In this document: piece after piece, positions 1 to 8,081 of the stretch
Layout of the letters: every line of letters begins with the position of its first letter
Numbering within the stretch: the first letter of the stretch is position 1
Assembly (NCBI GenBank): GCA_016875395.1
Contig: VGRF01000005.1
Location: forward strand, 62,001 to 126,000
Origin: Deltaproteobacteria bacterium
Lineage (GTDB): Bacteria; Myxococcota_A; UBA9160; UBA6930
Length of the DNA stretch: 64,000 bases
Reading direction: 5' to 3'
The notes under the pieces: generated by a model
The model's database searches: none
The model's input: only the letters and a program-made list of their open reading frames with translations
What the model was told of the DNA's origin: nothing
Program-made: the position numbers and the translations under genes

Positions 1-536
1 GTCGCGCCGGAGCGCTGAACGAAGAACAGGTTCCCCGTCAGCGGAAACAACCTGCCCTCGGCGTCGAAGAGGCGGAACTGTGCGCCGCCGGGGCCGTCGT
101 ACGCGGCGATCTCGTCGTCGAGCCGGGGATTGGGATTCGTGCCGGTCGTCGTGCCCTTGTCGTCGATCCGCGCGCCGATGTTCACCGGCGTGAACGAGTC
201 GAAGCGTGCGCCGCGCGACTTGCGAATGCGCATGTCGATCAGGCGGCGCGGCTGAATGCGCCCCTTCTTGTTCACGCCCACGACCGCAGTGCCGAGGTGC
301 GTGGTGACGAGCGCCGCGTACTTCGCGCCGCCGCGCGTGCGCAGGCTCACGAAGCCGCCGCCGGCGAGTGAGATCTTCTTGACGCGCGCCGACTTCGGGA
401 CCGTCACGAGCGACTCGAACGGAATCGGCGTGGCGACGCCTTCGAACGTGATCGTCTCGGTCGCGGGCGTCTGGGCGAGGGCTGGGGAAGCGAGAGCCAA
501 CGCGGCGAGGAGTGCGATTCGGGACAGCTGGCGCAC
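1..536 (-). CDS. Secreted protein of unknown function (partial, C-terminus outside window)
   Basis: About 178 N-terminal residues are visible and the frame is still open at the window edge. The GTG at 536 is chosen because GGAGG lies 8 bases upstream and the first 20-21 residues form a clean signal peptide (basic MRQLSRI, hydrophobic LLAALALASPALA, then QTP). The mature part looks beta-rich with Gly/Ser stretches such as SLAGGGFVSL and FEGVATPIPF, and has no Cys in the visible part. I do not recognise the family. It is transcribed divergently from the serine hydrolase at 660 and shares its upstream region of about 120 bases. Export is a fairly safe inference; function is unknown. Confidence 0.7.
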   Translation of the reverse strand, partial: MRQLSRIALLAALALASPALAQTPATETITFEGVATPIPFESLVTVPKSARVKKISLAGGGFVSLRTRGGAKYAALVTTHLGTAVVGVNKKGRIQPRRLIDMRIRKSRGARFDSFTPVNIGARIDDKGTTTGTNPNPRLDDEIAAYDGPGGAQFRLFDAEGRLFPLTGNLFFVQRSGA

Positions 537-659
537 GCGGGCGTCCTCCGGAGGAGGGCAGGTGTTAGCTGCGCCCGAGAAAGGCTGTCAGGGGCAGCTT
601 GCAGACGCGGAGTCGCGGCACACTGCGGCTCCCGCGGCAGCGCGGCAGGAGAGGGAGCC

Positions 660-1898
660 ATGGGCGCGATTCAGCAAGACGTTCCGAACGGCCGCATCGC
701 CGGCACGTGTGACGACCGCTTCGCCGAAGTTGCGCGCGAGTTCGCGCGCAACTTCCAGGAACGCGGCGAGGTCGGCGCGAGCGTGAGCCTCGAGCTGCAC
801 GGCGAGACCGTCGTCGATCTGTGGGGCGGCGTCGCAGACCCGAGCACCGGTCGCGCCTGGGAGCGCGACACGGTCAGCATCGTGTTCTCGTGCACGAAGG
901 GCGCAACCGCGCTGTGCGCGCACGTGCTTGCGTCGCGCGGCCTGCTCGATCTCGACGCGCCGGTGAAGGAGTACTGGCCCGAGTTTGCGGTGCGCGGCAA
1001 AGAGCGCGCGACGGTGCGCATGATGCTCGACCACTCGGCGGGCGTGCCGGTGATCTCGGCGCCGCTGAAGCCGCTCGGGAGCGCGGACTGGGACTACATG
1101 GTCGCGCAGCTCGAGGCGCAAGAGCCGTTCTGGAAGCCGGGCACGCGCAACGGCTACCACATGATCAACTTCGGCTGGACCGTGGGCGAGCTCGTGCGGC
1201 GCGTCAGTAACAAGTCGCTCGGCGCGTTCTTCCAGAGCGAGATCGCACAGCCGCTCGGCATCGAGTTCTGGATCGGTGCGCCCGAGAGCGTCGAGGCGCG
1301 CGTCGCACCGATCGCGATGTACAAGCCTGCGCCTGGCGAGGCGCCGAGCGAGTTCGTCGTGAAAATGCTCAGCGAGCGCGAGTCGATTCAAGGCCTCTCG
1401 ATGCTGAACCTCGGCTTCGACGCGAACTCGCGCGAGTGCCACGCGGCCGAGATCGGCGGCGCGGGGGGCATCTCGAACGCGCGCGGCCTCGCCGGCATGT
1501 ACGCGCCCTTCGCGTGCGGCGGGAAGCTGCGCGGCAAGACCTTCGTCGACGCCGCCACGCTCGCGCGCATGGGCGAGGTCGCCGTCGCGACGCACGAAGA
1601 CGCGACGCTGCTGATTCCGTCGCGCTTCGGGCTCGGCTTCATGAAGTCGATGGACAACCGCCGCCGCCCGAGCGGCGATCGCGACAGCGCGATCCTTTCG
1701 TCCGCCGCGTTCGGCCACGTCGGCGCGGGCGGCTCGATCGGCTTCGCGGACCCGCGTGAAGAGCTCTCGTTCGGCTACTCGATGAACCGGATGGGGAAGG
1801 GAATCCTGCTCAACGAGCGCGGCCAGTCACTCGTCGACGCCGCCTACCGCGCGCTCGGCTACACGACGAACGCGCCAGGCGTGTGGACCAAAGGCTGA
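660..1898 (+). CDS. Beta-lactamase-family serine hydrolase (EstB/class C-like esterase)
   Basis: This 412-residue protein belongs to the penicillin-binding-protein/class C beta-lactamase fold, whose members of this type are mostly esterases or amidases. Visible motifs are the nucleophile S77-C-T-K80, a tyrosine motif around Y166 (NGYHMIN) and a GHVGAGGS stretch near residue 357 that stands in for the KTG box, as in EstB-like esterases. No signal peptide is seen, so it is probably cytoplasmic, which argues against a true beta-lactamase. The ATG at 660 follows GGAGAGGGAG-like purines. Its TGA overlaps the ATG of the next gene (TGATG), so the two are probably translationally coupled. Substrate cannot be told. 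Confidence 0.88.
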   Translation: MGAIQQDVPNGRIAGTCDDRFAEVAREFARNFQERGEVGASVSLELHGETVVDLWGGVADPSTGRAWERDTVSIVFSCTKGATALCAHVLASRGLLDLDAPVKEYWPEFAVRGKERATVRMMLDHSAGVPVISAPLKPLGSADWDYMVAQLEAQEPFWKPGTRNGYHMINFGWTVGELVRRVSNKSLGAFFQSEIAQPLGIEFWIGAPESVEARVAPIAMYKPAPGEAPSEFVVKMLSERESIQGLSMLNLGFDANSRECHAAEIGGAGGISNARGLAGMYAPFACGGKLRGKTFVDAATLARMGEVAVATHEDATLLIPSRFGLGFMKSMDNRRRPSGDRDSAILSSAAFGHVGAGGSIGFADPREELSFGYSMNRMGKGILLNERGQSLVDAAYRALGYTTNAPGVWTKG

Positions 1899-2539
1899 TG
1901 TCCCTCGAAATCATCGGCACCGGCTTCGGACGCACGGGCACGCTCTCGCTGAAGCACGCGCTCCAGCTGTTGGGCTGGGATCCCTGTTACCACATGCTCG
2001 AGGTCGCGCAGAACCCAGGGCACGCGGCGCTTTGGAGCGAAGCGCATCGCGGCGCGCGCACGGACTGGGACGCGCTGTTCGCGAGGTATCGCGCCACGGT
2101 CGATTGGCCGAGCACCGCGCTGTGGCGTCCGCTGGTGGATCACTTCCCGAACGCGCGCGTGATTCACACGCAGCGGCCGGCGGCCGCGTGGTACGCGAGC
2201 GTCAAGAACACGATTTATCAGGTGATGAAGCACCCGACTCCCGCGCAGGCGCCGCCCGCGTTCCACGAGCAGCTCGCGATGGCGCGCGAGGTGATCCTGC
2301 GCGGCACCTTCGACGACCGCTTCGAGGACGAGGCGCACGCGATCGCGATCTACGAGGCGCACAACGCGCGCGTGAAGCGCGAGATCGCGCCGGAGCGGCT
2401 GCTCGTCTACGAGCCCGGTCAGGGCTGGGAGCCGCTCTGCAAGTTCCTCGGCGTGCCCGTGCCTGCGCGCCCATACCCGAAGGTGAACAGCACCGAAGAC
2501 TTCCGCGCCGGCATTCGCCCGCGCGCGAGCGCGAGCTGA
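1898..2539 (+). CDS. Sulfotransferase-family protein (Sulfotransfer_4-like)
   Basis: This 213-residue protein carries the PAPS-binding P-loop near its N-terminus (GTGFGRTGTLSLKHAL, residues 7-22) and a 3'-phosphate-binding-like segment, RPAAAWYASV. The size and both motifs match the short bacterial sulfotransferase-like family often annotated beside hydrolases. The family transfers sulfate from PAPS to alcohols or amines, but many short members have no proven activity. I start it at the ATG at 1898, which overlaps the stop of the preceding gene; a GTG five codons earlier is possible. It is the middle gene of a tight trio with the serine hydrolase and the VOC protein (3-base gap downstream). 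Confidence 0.85.
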   Translation: MSLEIIGTGFGRTGTLSLKHALQLLGWDPCYHMLEVAQNPGHAALWSEAHRGARTDWDALFARYRATVDWPSTALWRPLVDHFPNARVIHTQRPAAAWYASVKNTIYQVMKHPTPAQAPPAFHEQLAMAREVILRGTFDDRFEDEAHAIAIYEAHNARVKREIAPERLLVYEPGQGWEPLCKFLGVPVPARPYPKVNSTEDFRAGIRPRASAS

Positions 2540-2542
2540 GCC

Positions 2543-3004
2543 ATGCCGCGCCGCTTCAACCACATGGAGCTGACGCTGCCGAAGGGAGCGCTCGAGGCGT
2601 CGCGTGCCGAGATCAAGGCGTTCTATGCGGACCTGTTCGGTTGGGACGCGCTCGACGTGCCGATCCTGAAGCAGACGGGGTTGTTACTGCGCAGCGACGC
2701 CGAGACGAGTCAGTTCATCCTCGTCACCGAGCAGCGCGCGCACATGACGTCGCCCGGCTTCGATCACTTGGGCCTCTTGTGCGACACGCGCGCCGAGGTC
2801 GATGCGCTGCTCGCGCGCGCGAAGGACTGGCAGCGCCGCGACGCGCGCGTCGAGATCAAGGAGTACGAGGATCTCGTCACCGGCCCCGTCACCACGCACG
2901 CGTTCTACGTGCGCTACCTGCTGCCGATCTGGTTCGACGTGCAGGTGCTCGAGTACGCCGCGGGAGCGGAGCCTGCGATGCGCTGGCGCTACGGCGCGGG
3001 CTGA
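2543..3004 (+). CDS. VOC (glyoxalase/bleomycin-resistance fold) family protein
   Basis: A 153-residue protein with the vicinal oxygen chelate layout: an N-terminal beta strand with a metal-ligand-like His (FNHMELTLP), the FYADLFGWD helix-turn, and a second FDHLGLLCDT strand. VOC proteins are metal-dependent dioxygenases, isomerases or resistance proteins, and the subfamily cannot be assigned here. It begins three bases after the sulfotransferase and probably shares its transcript. Its 3' end overlaps the convergent gene at 2989-3513 by 16 bases. Confidence 0.75.
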   Translation: MPRRFNHMELTLPKGALEASRAEIKAFYADLFGWDALDVPILKQTGLLLRSDAETSQFILVTEQRAHMTSPGFDHLGLLCDTRAEVDALLARAKDWQRRDARVEIKEYEDLVTGPVTTHAFYVRYLLPIWFDVQVLEYAAGAEPAMRWRYGAG

Positions 3005-3513
3005 GGCGCTGGCGCGGCTTCGGCAGGCGCTTCTGAGCTCGGCGCAGTGGGCGCGGGGCGGTTCGAGTTCCAGATGTCGCGGTGCATGCGCCAGCCCGCG
3101 TCGGTCTTCTTCCAGATCACGATGAACTTCGCTTCGTCCGCGATCGTGCCGTCCGCGAGCGCGAGCTGCGCGTGGCCGACCTCGCTCGCGATGTCGCCGC
3201 CGGCGTAGAACACTTCGTCGCTCGTGATGGTCGCGCTCGCGACGCCCGAAGCGCGCACCGCGCCCCAGAGCGAGGCGAGCGCGTCGGGGCCGGCGGCAAT
3301 GGCGCCGTTCGGCGGAAGCGCCGCGCCGTCGGCGGTGTAGAGCGCGGCGATCGCCGCGGTGTCTCCGCTCGCGAAGGTCTCGCCGAAGAGCGCGTTGCGC
3401 TCCTCGATCGCGGCGCGCACCTCGGCTTCCGTCGGCGCGGGCGGCGCAGGCGGTGCGGACGGGGTGCAAGCGAAGCTGAGCAGGGCGAGCGAGATCACGA
3501 GGCGGGATTTCAC
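2989..3513 (-). CDS. SnoaL/DUF4440-like secreted or lipid-anchored protein
   Basis: A 174-residue protein with a signal sequence ending LLSFAC, a plausible lipobox, followed by a Pro/Ala-rich linker. Residues from about 30 on look like a SnoaL/DUF4440 (NTF2-like) fold: EAEVRAAIEERNALF, DTAAIAALYTADG, and a C-terminal GWRMHRDIWNSN. I use the GTG at 3513 because AAGGAG lies 6 bases before it; the GTG at 3528 has no such site. The C-terminus is Ala/Pro-rich. Such NTF2-like proteins bind small ligands or act as ketosteroid-isomerase-like enzymes; no substrate is evident. Confidence 0.75.
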   Translation of the reverse strand: MKSRLVISLALLSFACTPSAPPAPPAPTEAEVRAAIEERNALFGETFASGDTAAIAALYTADGAALPPNGAIAAGPDALASLWGAVRASGVASATITSDEVFYAGGDIASEVGHAQLALADGTIADEAKFIVIWKKTDAGWRMHRDIWNSNRPAPTAPSSEAPAEAAPAPQPAP

Positions 3514-3579
3514 GGGTGGCTCCTTCACTCCGGGTGTGAGCGTGGCACGCTCCGAGCGACCTCACATCGCGGGGGGAGC

Positions 3580-4506
3580 ATGAAAGCGTGGATCGTTGCA
3601 GCCGGGATCCTTCTGGCGGGTGCTTCTCTTGCCGCAGATTCGGAGTGTCCCGCCGCGGCGCCCGCCGTGCGGGTCATGCTGCACGAGCCGGAGCTGCTCG
3701 CGGCGCGGCTCGCGGTCGTGACCGACGCGCCCGACTCGCACTCGGGCCGTCTCACCGCGGCGCGAAAGCTGTTCGCAGCCGCGGGCTGCGCCCGAGTCGA
3801 AGAGCGCGGCAAGGGTGAGCGCCGGAACCTCGAGTGCGTCGTGCCGGGCGCGTCTGCCGAGACGATCGTCGTCGGGGTCAGTCAGAGGTACGACAGCGTC
3901 GGCTCACTCGCGCTCGTGCCTTCGCTGATGGAGGCGGTGTCTGCCGCACCCCGCAAGCACACCTTTCGCTGGGTGGCGTTCTCCGCGCACGAGGGGCGGA
4001 CCGGCAAGCTCGAGGTCGGGCCCCGGCCGAGGGGAGCGATGCGGCTTCTGGATGCGCTCACGCCGAAGCAGCGCAGCGAAGTCGCGCTGATGCTCCACGT
4101 GGGGCCGATCGGGTTCGGCTCCGCCGAGACCCATCCCGACGTGCGCAGTCCATCGCTGGACTGCGCATTCTCCGCCGCCGCTCGAGCCGCCGGTTTGCAA
4201 GTGGTGGACTCGAGGGCGAGCGCAACGGAGTGTTATCAGGGCGGAACGGCCCCCAGCTCGACGAATCGCGACTACCTCACCTGCCAGCCCGATCGCGATT
4301 GGCGCGGCGGTGCAGACTGGCAGCCCTTCGAGCGCGTCGGCCTCCAGGTTTTCGGAGTGCACTCGCGCCCCGGCGAGAGGGCGCTCTCCGGCGAGATCGA
4401 CGGCGCCGCCTACGTACGCAGTTATCGCGCGCTCGCGATCTTCCTCGCGCTCGCGGACGAGGCGCTCGCCTCGCCCGCAAGCTCAGGAGCTACTTCGAGC
4501 CGCTGA
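3580..4506 (+). CDS. Exported M28-peptidase-like protein with degraded metal site
   Basis: A 308-residue protein with a signal peptide (MKAWIVAAGILLAGASLAAD) starting at the ATG at 3580, eight bases after GGGGGGAG. The mature region resembles M28 aminopeptidases: LTAARKLFAAAGC, then ETIVVGVSQRYDSVG, where active enzymes have A-H-Y-D-S. Here the metal-binding His is replaced by Arg, and the usual Glu-Glu segment reads FSAHEGRTG. It is therefore probably a non-catalytic relative. A truncated paralogue starts at 7232. Its last 17 bases overlap the aquaporin remnant on the opposite strand. Confidence 0.65.
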   Translation: MKAWIVAAGILLAGASLAADSECPAAAPAVRVMLHEPELLAARLAVVTDAPDSHSGRLTAARKLFAAAGCARVEERGKGERRNLECVVPGASAETIVVGVSQRYDSVGSLALVPSLMEAVSAAPRKHTFRWVAFSAHEGRTGKLEVGPRPRGAMRLLDALTPKQRSEVALMLHVGPIGFGSAETHPDVRSPSLDCAFSAAARAAGLQVVDSRASATECYQGGTAPSSTNRDYLTCQPDRDWRGGADWQPFERVGLQVFGVHSRPGERALSGEIDGAAYVRSYRALAIFLALADEALASPASSGATSSR

Positions 4507-4621
4507 CCGCTTCGTAGGCGACGCCTGCCGACGCGGCTCTCAGGAGCGGCGCCACAGCGCTGCCGCAGCCGCCGAACACGAGCCAGAACGTTCCGAGGAG
4601 CTCCGCCGAGGGCTTGTTCCC
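4490..4621 (-). pseudogene. aqpZ: Aquaporin Z remnant with internal deletion
   Basis: On the minus strand, residues SAELLGTFWLVFGGCGSAV match the highly conserved first helix of AqpZ. They are followed directly by APLLRAASAGVAYEAVSG and a TAG stop at 4490, which looks like the final helix and C-terminus of aquaporins. The middle (about 190 residues, including both NPA loops) is missing, and no start codon precedes the homologous part. This is what an in-frame internal deletion would leave. It lies in the 306-base gap between the M28-like gene and the HAD-acyltransferase gene; the rest of that gap shows nothing else I can name. Assignment is from remembered family sequence only. Confidence 0.6.
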
Positions 4622-4812
4622 GAGAGTCGTCGCGACTGGCCCCCACGCGCGGCGCGCCGCCCGTATCTGCTCGCGCCGGCATGGCGCGGGCTCCAGCGAT
4701 CCTGAGACTGGGCCGAAGAGAATCGCTCGGCGAAATTGCTCGCATCTTGCGCGCGTGCAGCGAGCTTCCCGCGCTGCGAAGCGGTCGGGCATACTGAGAA
4801 CGGAGCGAGAGC

Positions 4813-6234
4813 GTGAGACTTCACTCGGACTTGACGCGGGAGATTCTCGAAGGGCCGTCTGGCCCCGAGATCGGTGCGCTGTTCGATCTCGACCAGACGC
4901 TCGTCGCCGGCTTCTCCGCCACCGCTTTCCTGCGCGAGCGCGTGACCTCGGGACGCATCTCGCCCAAGGAGCTGAGCGACACGCTGGCTGGCGCGCTCTC
5001 GTTCGCGCTCGGGCGCACGGGCTTCTCGGGCATGCTCGCGGGCGTCGTCGCCACGTATCGCGGCCTCAGCGAGTCGGTGATGCGCGAGCAGGCGGAGGAC
5101 GTGTTCGAGAAGCGGCTCGCGAAGGACATCTATCCCGAGTCGCGCGCGCTCGTGGAGGCGCACCGCTCGAAGGGCCACACGCTCGGCATCGTGTCGTCGG
5201 CGCTCACTTATCAGGTGGAGCCGTTCGCACGCGCGCTCGAGATTCCGCACGTGATGTGCACGCGCCTCGAGGTCGAGGACGGCGTGTTCACGGGCGAAGT
5301 GGTGAAGCCCACGTGCTGGCAAGAGGGCAAGCTTCACTACGCGCAGATCCTCGCCGAGCGCGAAGGCTTCGATCTCGCACAGTCCTACTTCTACACCGAC
5401 AGCGCGGACGACCTCCCGCTGCTCGAAGGCGTGGGCAAGCCGCGCGCGCTGAACTCGGGCTCGCGGCTCGCGGGCATCGCGCGCAACCGGGGCTGGCCGA
5501 TCCGCCGCTTCACGAGCCGCGGCCGCCCCGACGCCGAGGCGATCGCGCGCACCGCGCTCGCGTACGGCTCCGTGATTCCGAGCGTGCTCGTGGGCATGGG
5601 CGTGGGCTTCGCGAACCGCTCGCAGCGCGAGGGCGCGAACGTCGCGGTGTCCGCGTGGTCGGAGCTCGCGACGGCGTTCGCGGGCATCGAGCTCGACGTG
5701 CGCGGCGAAGAGCACCTGTGGTCGCACCGGCCGGCGGTGTTCATCTTCAACCACCAGAGCGGCGTCGACGCGATGCTGGTCGCGAAGTTGTTACGGAAGG
5801 ACTTCGCCGGGATCGCGAAGAAAGAGATCCAGAGCGTCCCGATTCTCGGCCAGGCGTTCGAGTTCGCGGGCACCGTGTTCATCGACCGCAGCGACACGCA
5901 GGCCGCGATCGAGGCGATGGCGCCCGCGGTCGAGGCGCTGCGCGAGGGGCGCTCGATCGCGATCGCCCCCGAAGGCACGCGCTCGCGCACGCCGCGGCTC
6001 GGGCGCTTCAAGAAGGGCGCGTTCCATCTCGCGATGCAGGCGGGCGTGCCGCTCGTGCCGATCGTGTTCAAGAACACGCTCGACGTGCTGCCGCGCGGCG
6101 CGATCGTGATGCGGCCCGCGAACGTCGAGGCGGTGGTGCTGCCGCCGATCGACACCAGCGCGTGGACGCGCGACACGCTCGACGCCGAGATCGAAGCGGT
6201 GCGCAAGCAGTTCCTCGACGTCTTGGGTCATTGA
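4813..6234 (+). CDS. HAD-IB phosphatase / 1-acylglycerol-3-phosphate acyltransferase fusion
   Basis: A 473-residue two-domain protein. Residues 20-235 form an HAD-IB hydrolase (FDLDQT with D25/D27, IVSSA, and the YTDSADDLPLLE loop around 194-205), as in SerB-like phosphatases. Residues 240-473 form a PlsC acyltransferase with the catalytic N-H314-QSGV-D319 motif and PEGTRS at 386-391. Fused proteins of this type make phosphatidic acid and are thought to dephosphorylate a related substrate. It starts with GTG at 4813 after GGAGCGAGA. Its stop overlaps the gpsA start (TGATG), giving a glycerophospholipid pair: G3P supply plus acylation. Confidence 0.92.
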   Translation: MRLHSDLTREILEGPSGPEIGALFDLDQTLVAGFSATAFLRERVTSGRISPKELSDTLAGALSFALGRTGFSGMLAGVVATYRGLSESVMREQAEDVFEKRLAKDIYPESRALVEAHRSKGHTLGIVSSALTYQVEPFARALEIPHVMCTRLEVEDGVFTGEVVKPTCWQEGKLHYAQILAEREGFDLAQSYFYTDSADDLPLLEGVGKPRALNSGSRLAGIARNRGWPIRRFTSRGRPDAEAIARTALAYGSVIPSVLVGMGVGFANRSQREGANVAVSAWSELATAFAGIELDVRGEEHLWSHRPAVFIFNHQSGVDAMLVAKLLRKDFAGIAKKEIQSVPILGQAFEFAGTVFIDRSDTQAAIEAMAPAVEALREGRSIAIAPEGTRSRTPRLGRFKKGAFHLAMQAGVPLVPIVFKNTLDVLPRGAIVMRPANVEAVVLPPIDTSAWTRDTLDAEIEAVRKQFLDVLGH

Positions 6235-7235
6235 TGTCGCTGCGCGTGTGCGTGCTCGGCGCGGGCTCGTGGGGCACCACCGTCGCTTCGATCGCAGCGA
6301 AGCGAAGCCCCACCACGATCTGGGCGCGGCGCGAAGAGACGGCGCGCGAGATCAACGCCGCGCACACCAACGCGCGCCATCTGCCGAAGGTCGAGCTGCC
6401 CTACACGCTGCGCGCCACGGCCGCGCTGGAAGAAGCGGTGCGCGACGCCGACGTGATCGCGGTGGGCGTGCCGTCGCACGGGCAGCGCGCGGTGCTCGAT
6501 GAGGTGAAGAAGCACATCCGCCCCTGGGTGCCGCTCGTGTCGCTCAGCAAGGGCCTCGAGCAGGGCACGCACAAGCGCATGACCGAGGTGATCGCGGAGG
6601 TGCTGCCGAATCACCGCGCGGGCGTGCTCTCGGGCCCGAACCTCGCGCGCGAGATCATGAGTGGGATGGCGGCGGCGAGCGTGATCGCGATCGACGACGA
6701 CATGATCGCGCGCCAGCTGCAGGACGTGTTTCACGGCGGCCTGTTCCGCGTCTACACCAACCGCGATGTCGCAGGCTGCGAGTTCGGCGGCGCGCTGAAG
6801 AACGTCATCGCGATCGCGGTCGGCATGGGCGACGGCCTCGGCGTCGGCGACAACACGCGCAGCGCCGTCATCACGCGCGGACTCGCCGAGATGACGCGGC
6901 TCGGCTGCGCGCTCGGCGGCAAGCCCGAGACGTTCGCGGGCCTCGCCGGCATGGGCGATCTCGTGGCGACGTGCATCTCGCCGCAGAGCCGCAACCGGCA
7001 CGTGGGCGAGCAGTTGGGGCGCGGGCGCACGATCGAGGAGATCACCGCCGAGATGCACATGGTCGCCGAGGGCGTGAAGACGACGCGCGTGGTGCTCGAG
7101 CTCGCCGAAAAAGTCGGCGTCGCGATGCCGATCGCGCGCGAGGTGTACGGCGTGCTCTACGAAGGCCGCAGCGCGCGCGACGCGTACCGCGGTCTCGTGC
7201 GCATGCGCGCGGGCGACGAGGCGGAGCCGGGGTGA
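6234..7235 (+). CDS. gpsA: NAD(P)+-dependent glycerol-3-phosphate dehydrogenase
   Basis: A 333-residue cytoplasmic enzyme reducing dihydroxyacetone phosphate to sn-glycerol-3-phosphate for phospholipid synthesis. The N-terminal Rossmann motif VLGAGSWGTT, the LSGPNLAREI segment, the catalytic-lysine region EFGGALKNVIAIAVG and the C-terminal AGMGDLVATC and SRNRHVGEQLGRG signatures are all present, and the length is normal. The ATG at 6234 overlaps the preceding acyltransferase stop, consistent with an operon. The following reading frame (GTG at 7232) overlaps its TGA in the same way, so a third gene used to belong to this unit. Confidence 0.97.
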   Translation: MSLRVCVLGAGSWGTTVASIAAKRSPTTIWARREETAREINAAHTNARHLPKVELPYTLRATAALEEAVRDADVIAVGVPSHGQRAVLDEVKKHIRPWVPLVSLSKGLEQGTHKRMTEVIAEVLPNHRAGVLSGPNLAREIMSGMAAASVIAIDDDMIARQLQDVFHGGLFRVYTNRDVAGCEFGGALKNVIAIAVGMGDGLGVGDNTRSAVITRGLAEMTRLGCALGGKPETFAGLAGMGDLVATCISPQSRNRHVGEQLGRGRTIEEITAEMHMVAEGVKTTRVVLELAEKVGVAMPIAREVYGVLYEGRSARDAYRGLVRMRAGDEAEPG

Positions 7236-7876
7236 GGGCCGCGGCGATCGCAGCTGCAGCGCTCATCGCAGCGGCGGCGGGCGCGGAGGAACAGCCGCCG
7301 CGCGAGTCGGACTGTACGCCGTTCGGCCTCACGCTTCGCGTGCGACTCGATCCTCCGGAGCGCGTCATCGAGGCGCTCGAGCGAGTGGCGCAAGAAAAAC
7401 GGCGATCCGGAAAACGAGACGCAATCGCAGCGCTGTTCCGCGAGGCCGGCTGCGAGCAAGTCGAGCTGCAGAGCGATCGCTGGCAGAGTGAGCCCAACTT
7501 GCTGTGCCGAATCGGCAACCACGGCGGCGCGCCTGTCGTGCTCGGGCGTCAGGTAGAGCAGCGTGATCTCGCCGTGCGGCACGACGCGGTGCCAGAGGCC
7601 GCGCGGCACGATGCAGGCGCGCATCGGCTCGAGGGCGATGCGGTGGGGGTCGCCGCCGCGTTCGAGCAAGAGCTCGCAGCGCCCCGCGATCAGCAGCAGC
7701 ACCTCGTCGCCATCGAGATGACGCTCGCCCGCGTGCGGCGGCGCCTGCGACATCACCGCGATGCCGAGCGAGTGCCCATCGACGCGCGGCGGAGGCCGCG
7801 TCGTCGCGAGCGCGGAAGCGGAGCCGTCGCGCGCGATCGCGAGCGTCACGGCCGAAAGATCGAGCGAGGTGTTCAC
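7157..7876 (-). CDS. Small cupin protein whose 3' end has been lost; frame reads on into antisense sequence
   Basis: Start GTG at 7876, with GGGAGAA upstream. Residues 1-115 form a cupin: GERHLDGDEVLLLIAGRCE and a later PRGLWHRVVPHGEITLLYLTP carry the two conserved histidine motifs. Natural small cupins of this kind end soon after LYLTP. Here the frame runs on to 7157 through sequence that is clearly antisense to a truncated M28-like gene and the end of gpsA, so the last ~120 residues look like accidental coding. The rearrangement point is about 7540-7550. Function of the cupin (metal-dependent enzyme or sensor) is unknown, and the protein may be non-functional. Confidence 0.55.
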   Translation of the reverse strand: MNTSLDLSAVTLAIARDGSASALATTRPPPRVDGHSLGIAVMSQAPPHAGERHLDGDEVLLLIAGRCELLLERGGDPHRIALEPMRACIVPRGLWHRVVPHGEITLLYLTPEHDRRAAVVADSAQQVGLTLPAIALQLDLLAAGLAEQRCDCVSFSGSPFFLRHSLERLDDALRRIESHAKREAERRTVRLARRLFLRARRRCDERCSCDRRGPHPGSASSPARMRTRPRYASRALRPS

Positions 7877-7924
7877 CGCGGTTTCTCCCACTCCGACGCG
7901 CGGAATCGAGGATTCTGCGTCTGA
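7232..7924 (+). pseudogene. Truncated M28-peptidase-like gene fused to antisense cupin sequence
   Basis: The GTG at 7232 overlaps the gpsA stop and opens a signal-peptide-like start (RAAAIAAAALIAAAAGAEE). The following ~100 residues parallel the M28-like protein at 3580: AIAALFREAGCEQVE and EPNLLCRIGNHGGAPVVLG correspond to LFAAAGCARVE and NLECVVPG...ETIVVGV. After VVLG (about base 7547) similarity stops, and the frame continues through the complement of the cupin gene to a stop at 7924. The catalytic two-thirds is gone. A deletion joining two convergent genes explains both this and the cupin. Confidence 0.6.
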
Positions 7925-8002
7925 CGCTGACTCGGCGATTTTCTCGCAACAACCGCCGCAACTCTGCTCCTTTCGCCGCGGTGCACGCGCGGCGTCAGAC
8001 GC
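7917..8002. repeat. Pair of inverted GCGTCAGACGC palindromes
   Basis: The 11-base near-palindrome GCGTC-T-GACGC sits at 7917-7927 and again, in inverse orientation, at 7992-8002. The first copy is flanked by GAATCGAGGATTC, which recurs (opposite strand) next to the copy at 18980. They lie between the cupin start and the sulfotransferase start. They look like a small dispersed REP-type element. No protein-coding role is apparent. Confidence 0.5.
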
Positions 8003-8081
8003 TGGGCATGCGGATCCGCGCCCGCTTGCGTCCGGCTGCGTCCGCTCGCGACCCTCGGCGTTCGCTCTCGGGAGGCGACGC

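Noticed and set aside
256-786. Plus-strand open frame overlapping the start of the window
   Set aside because: It is the complement of the signal-peptide gene at 1-536 and runs into the hydrolase gene; no start signal, and Ala/Arg/Ser-rich composition typical of GC-rich shadow frames.
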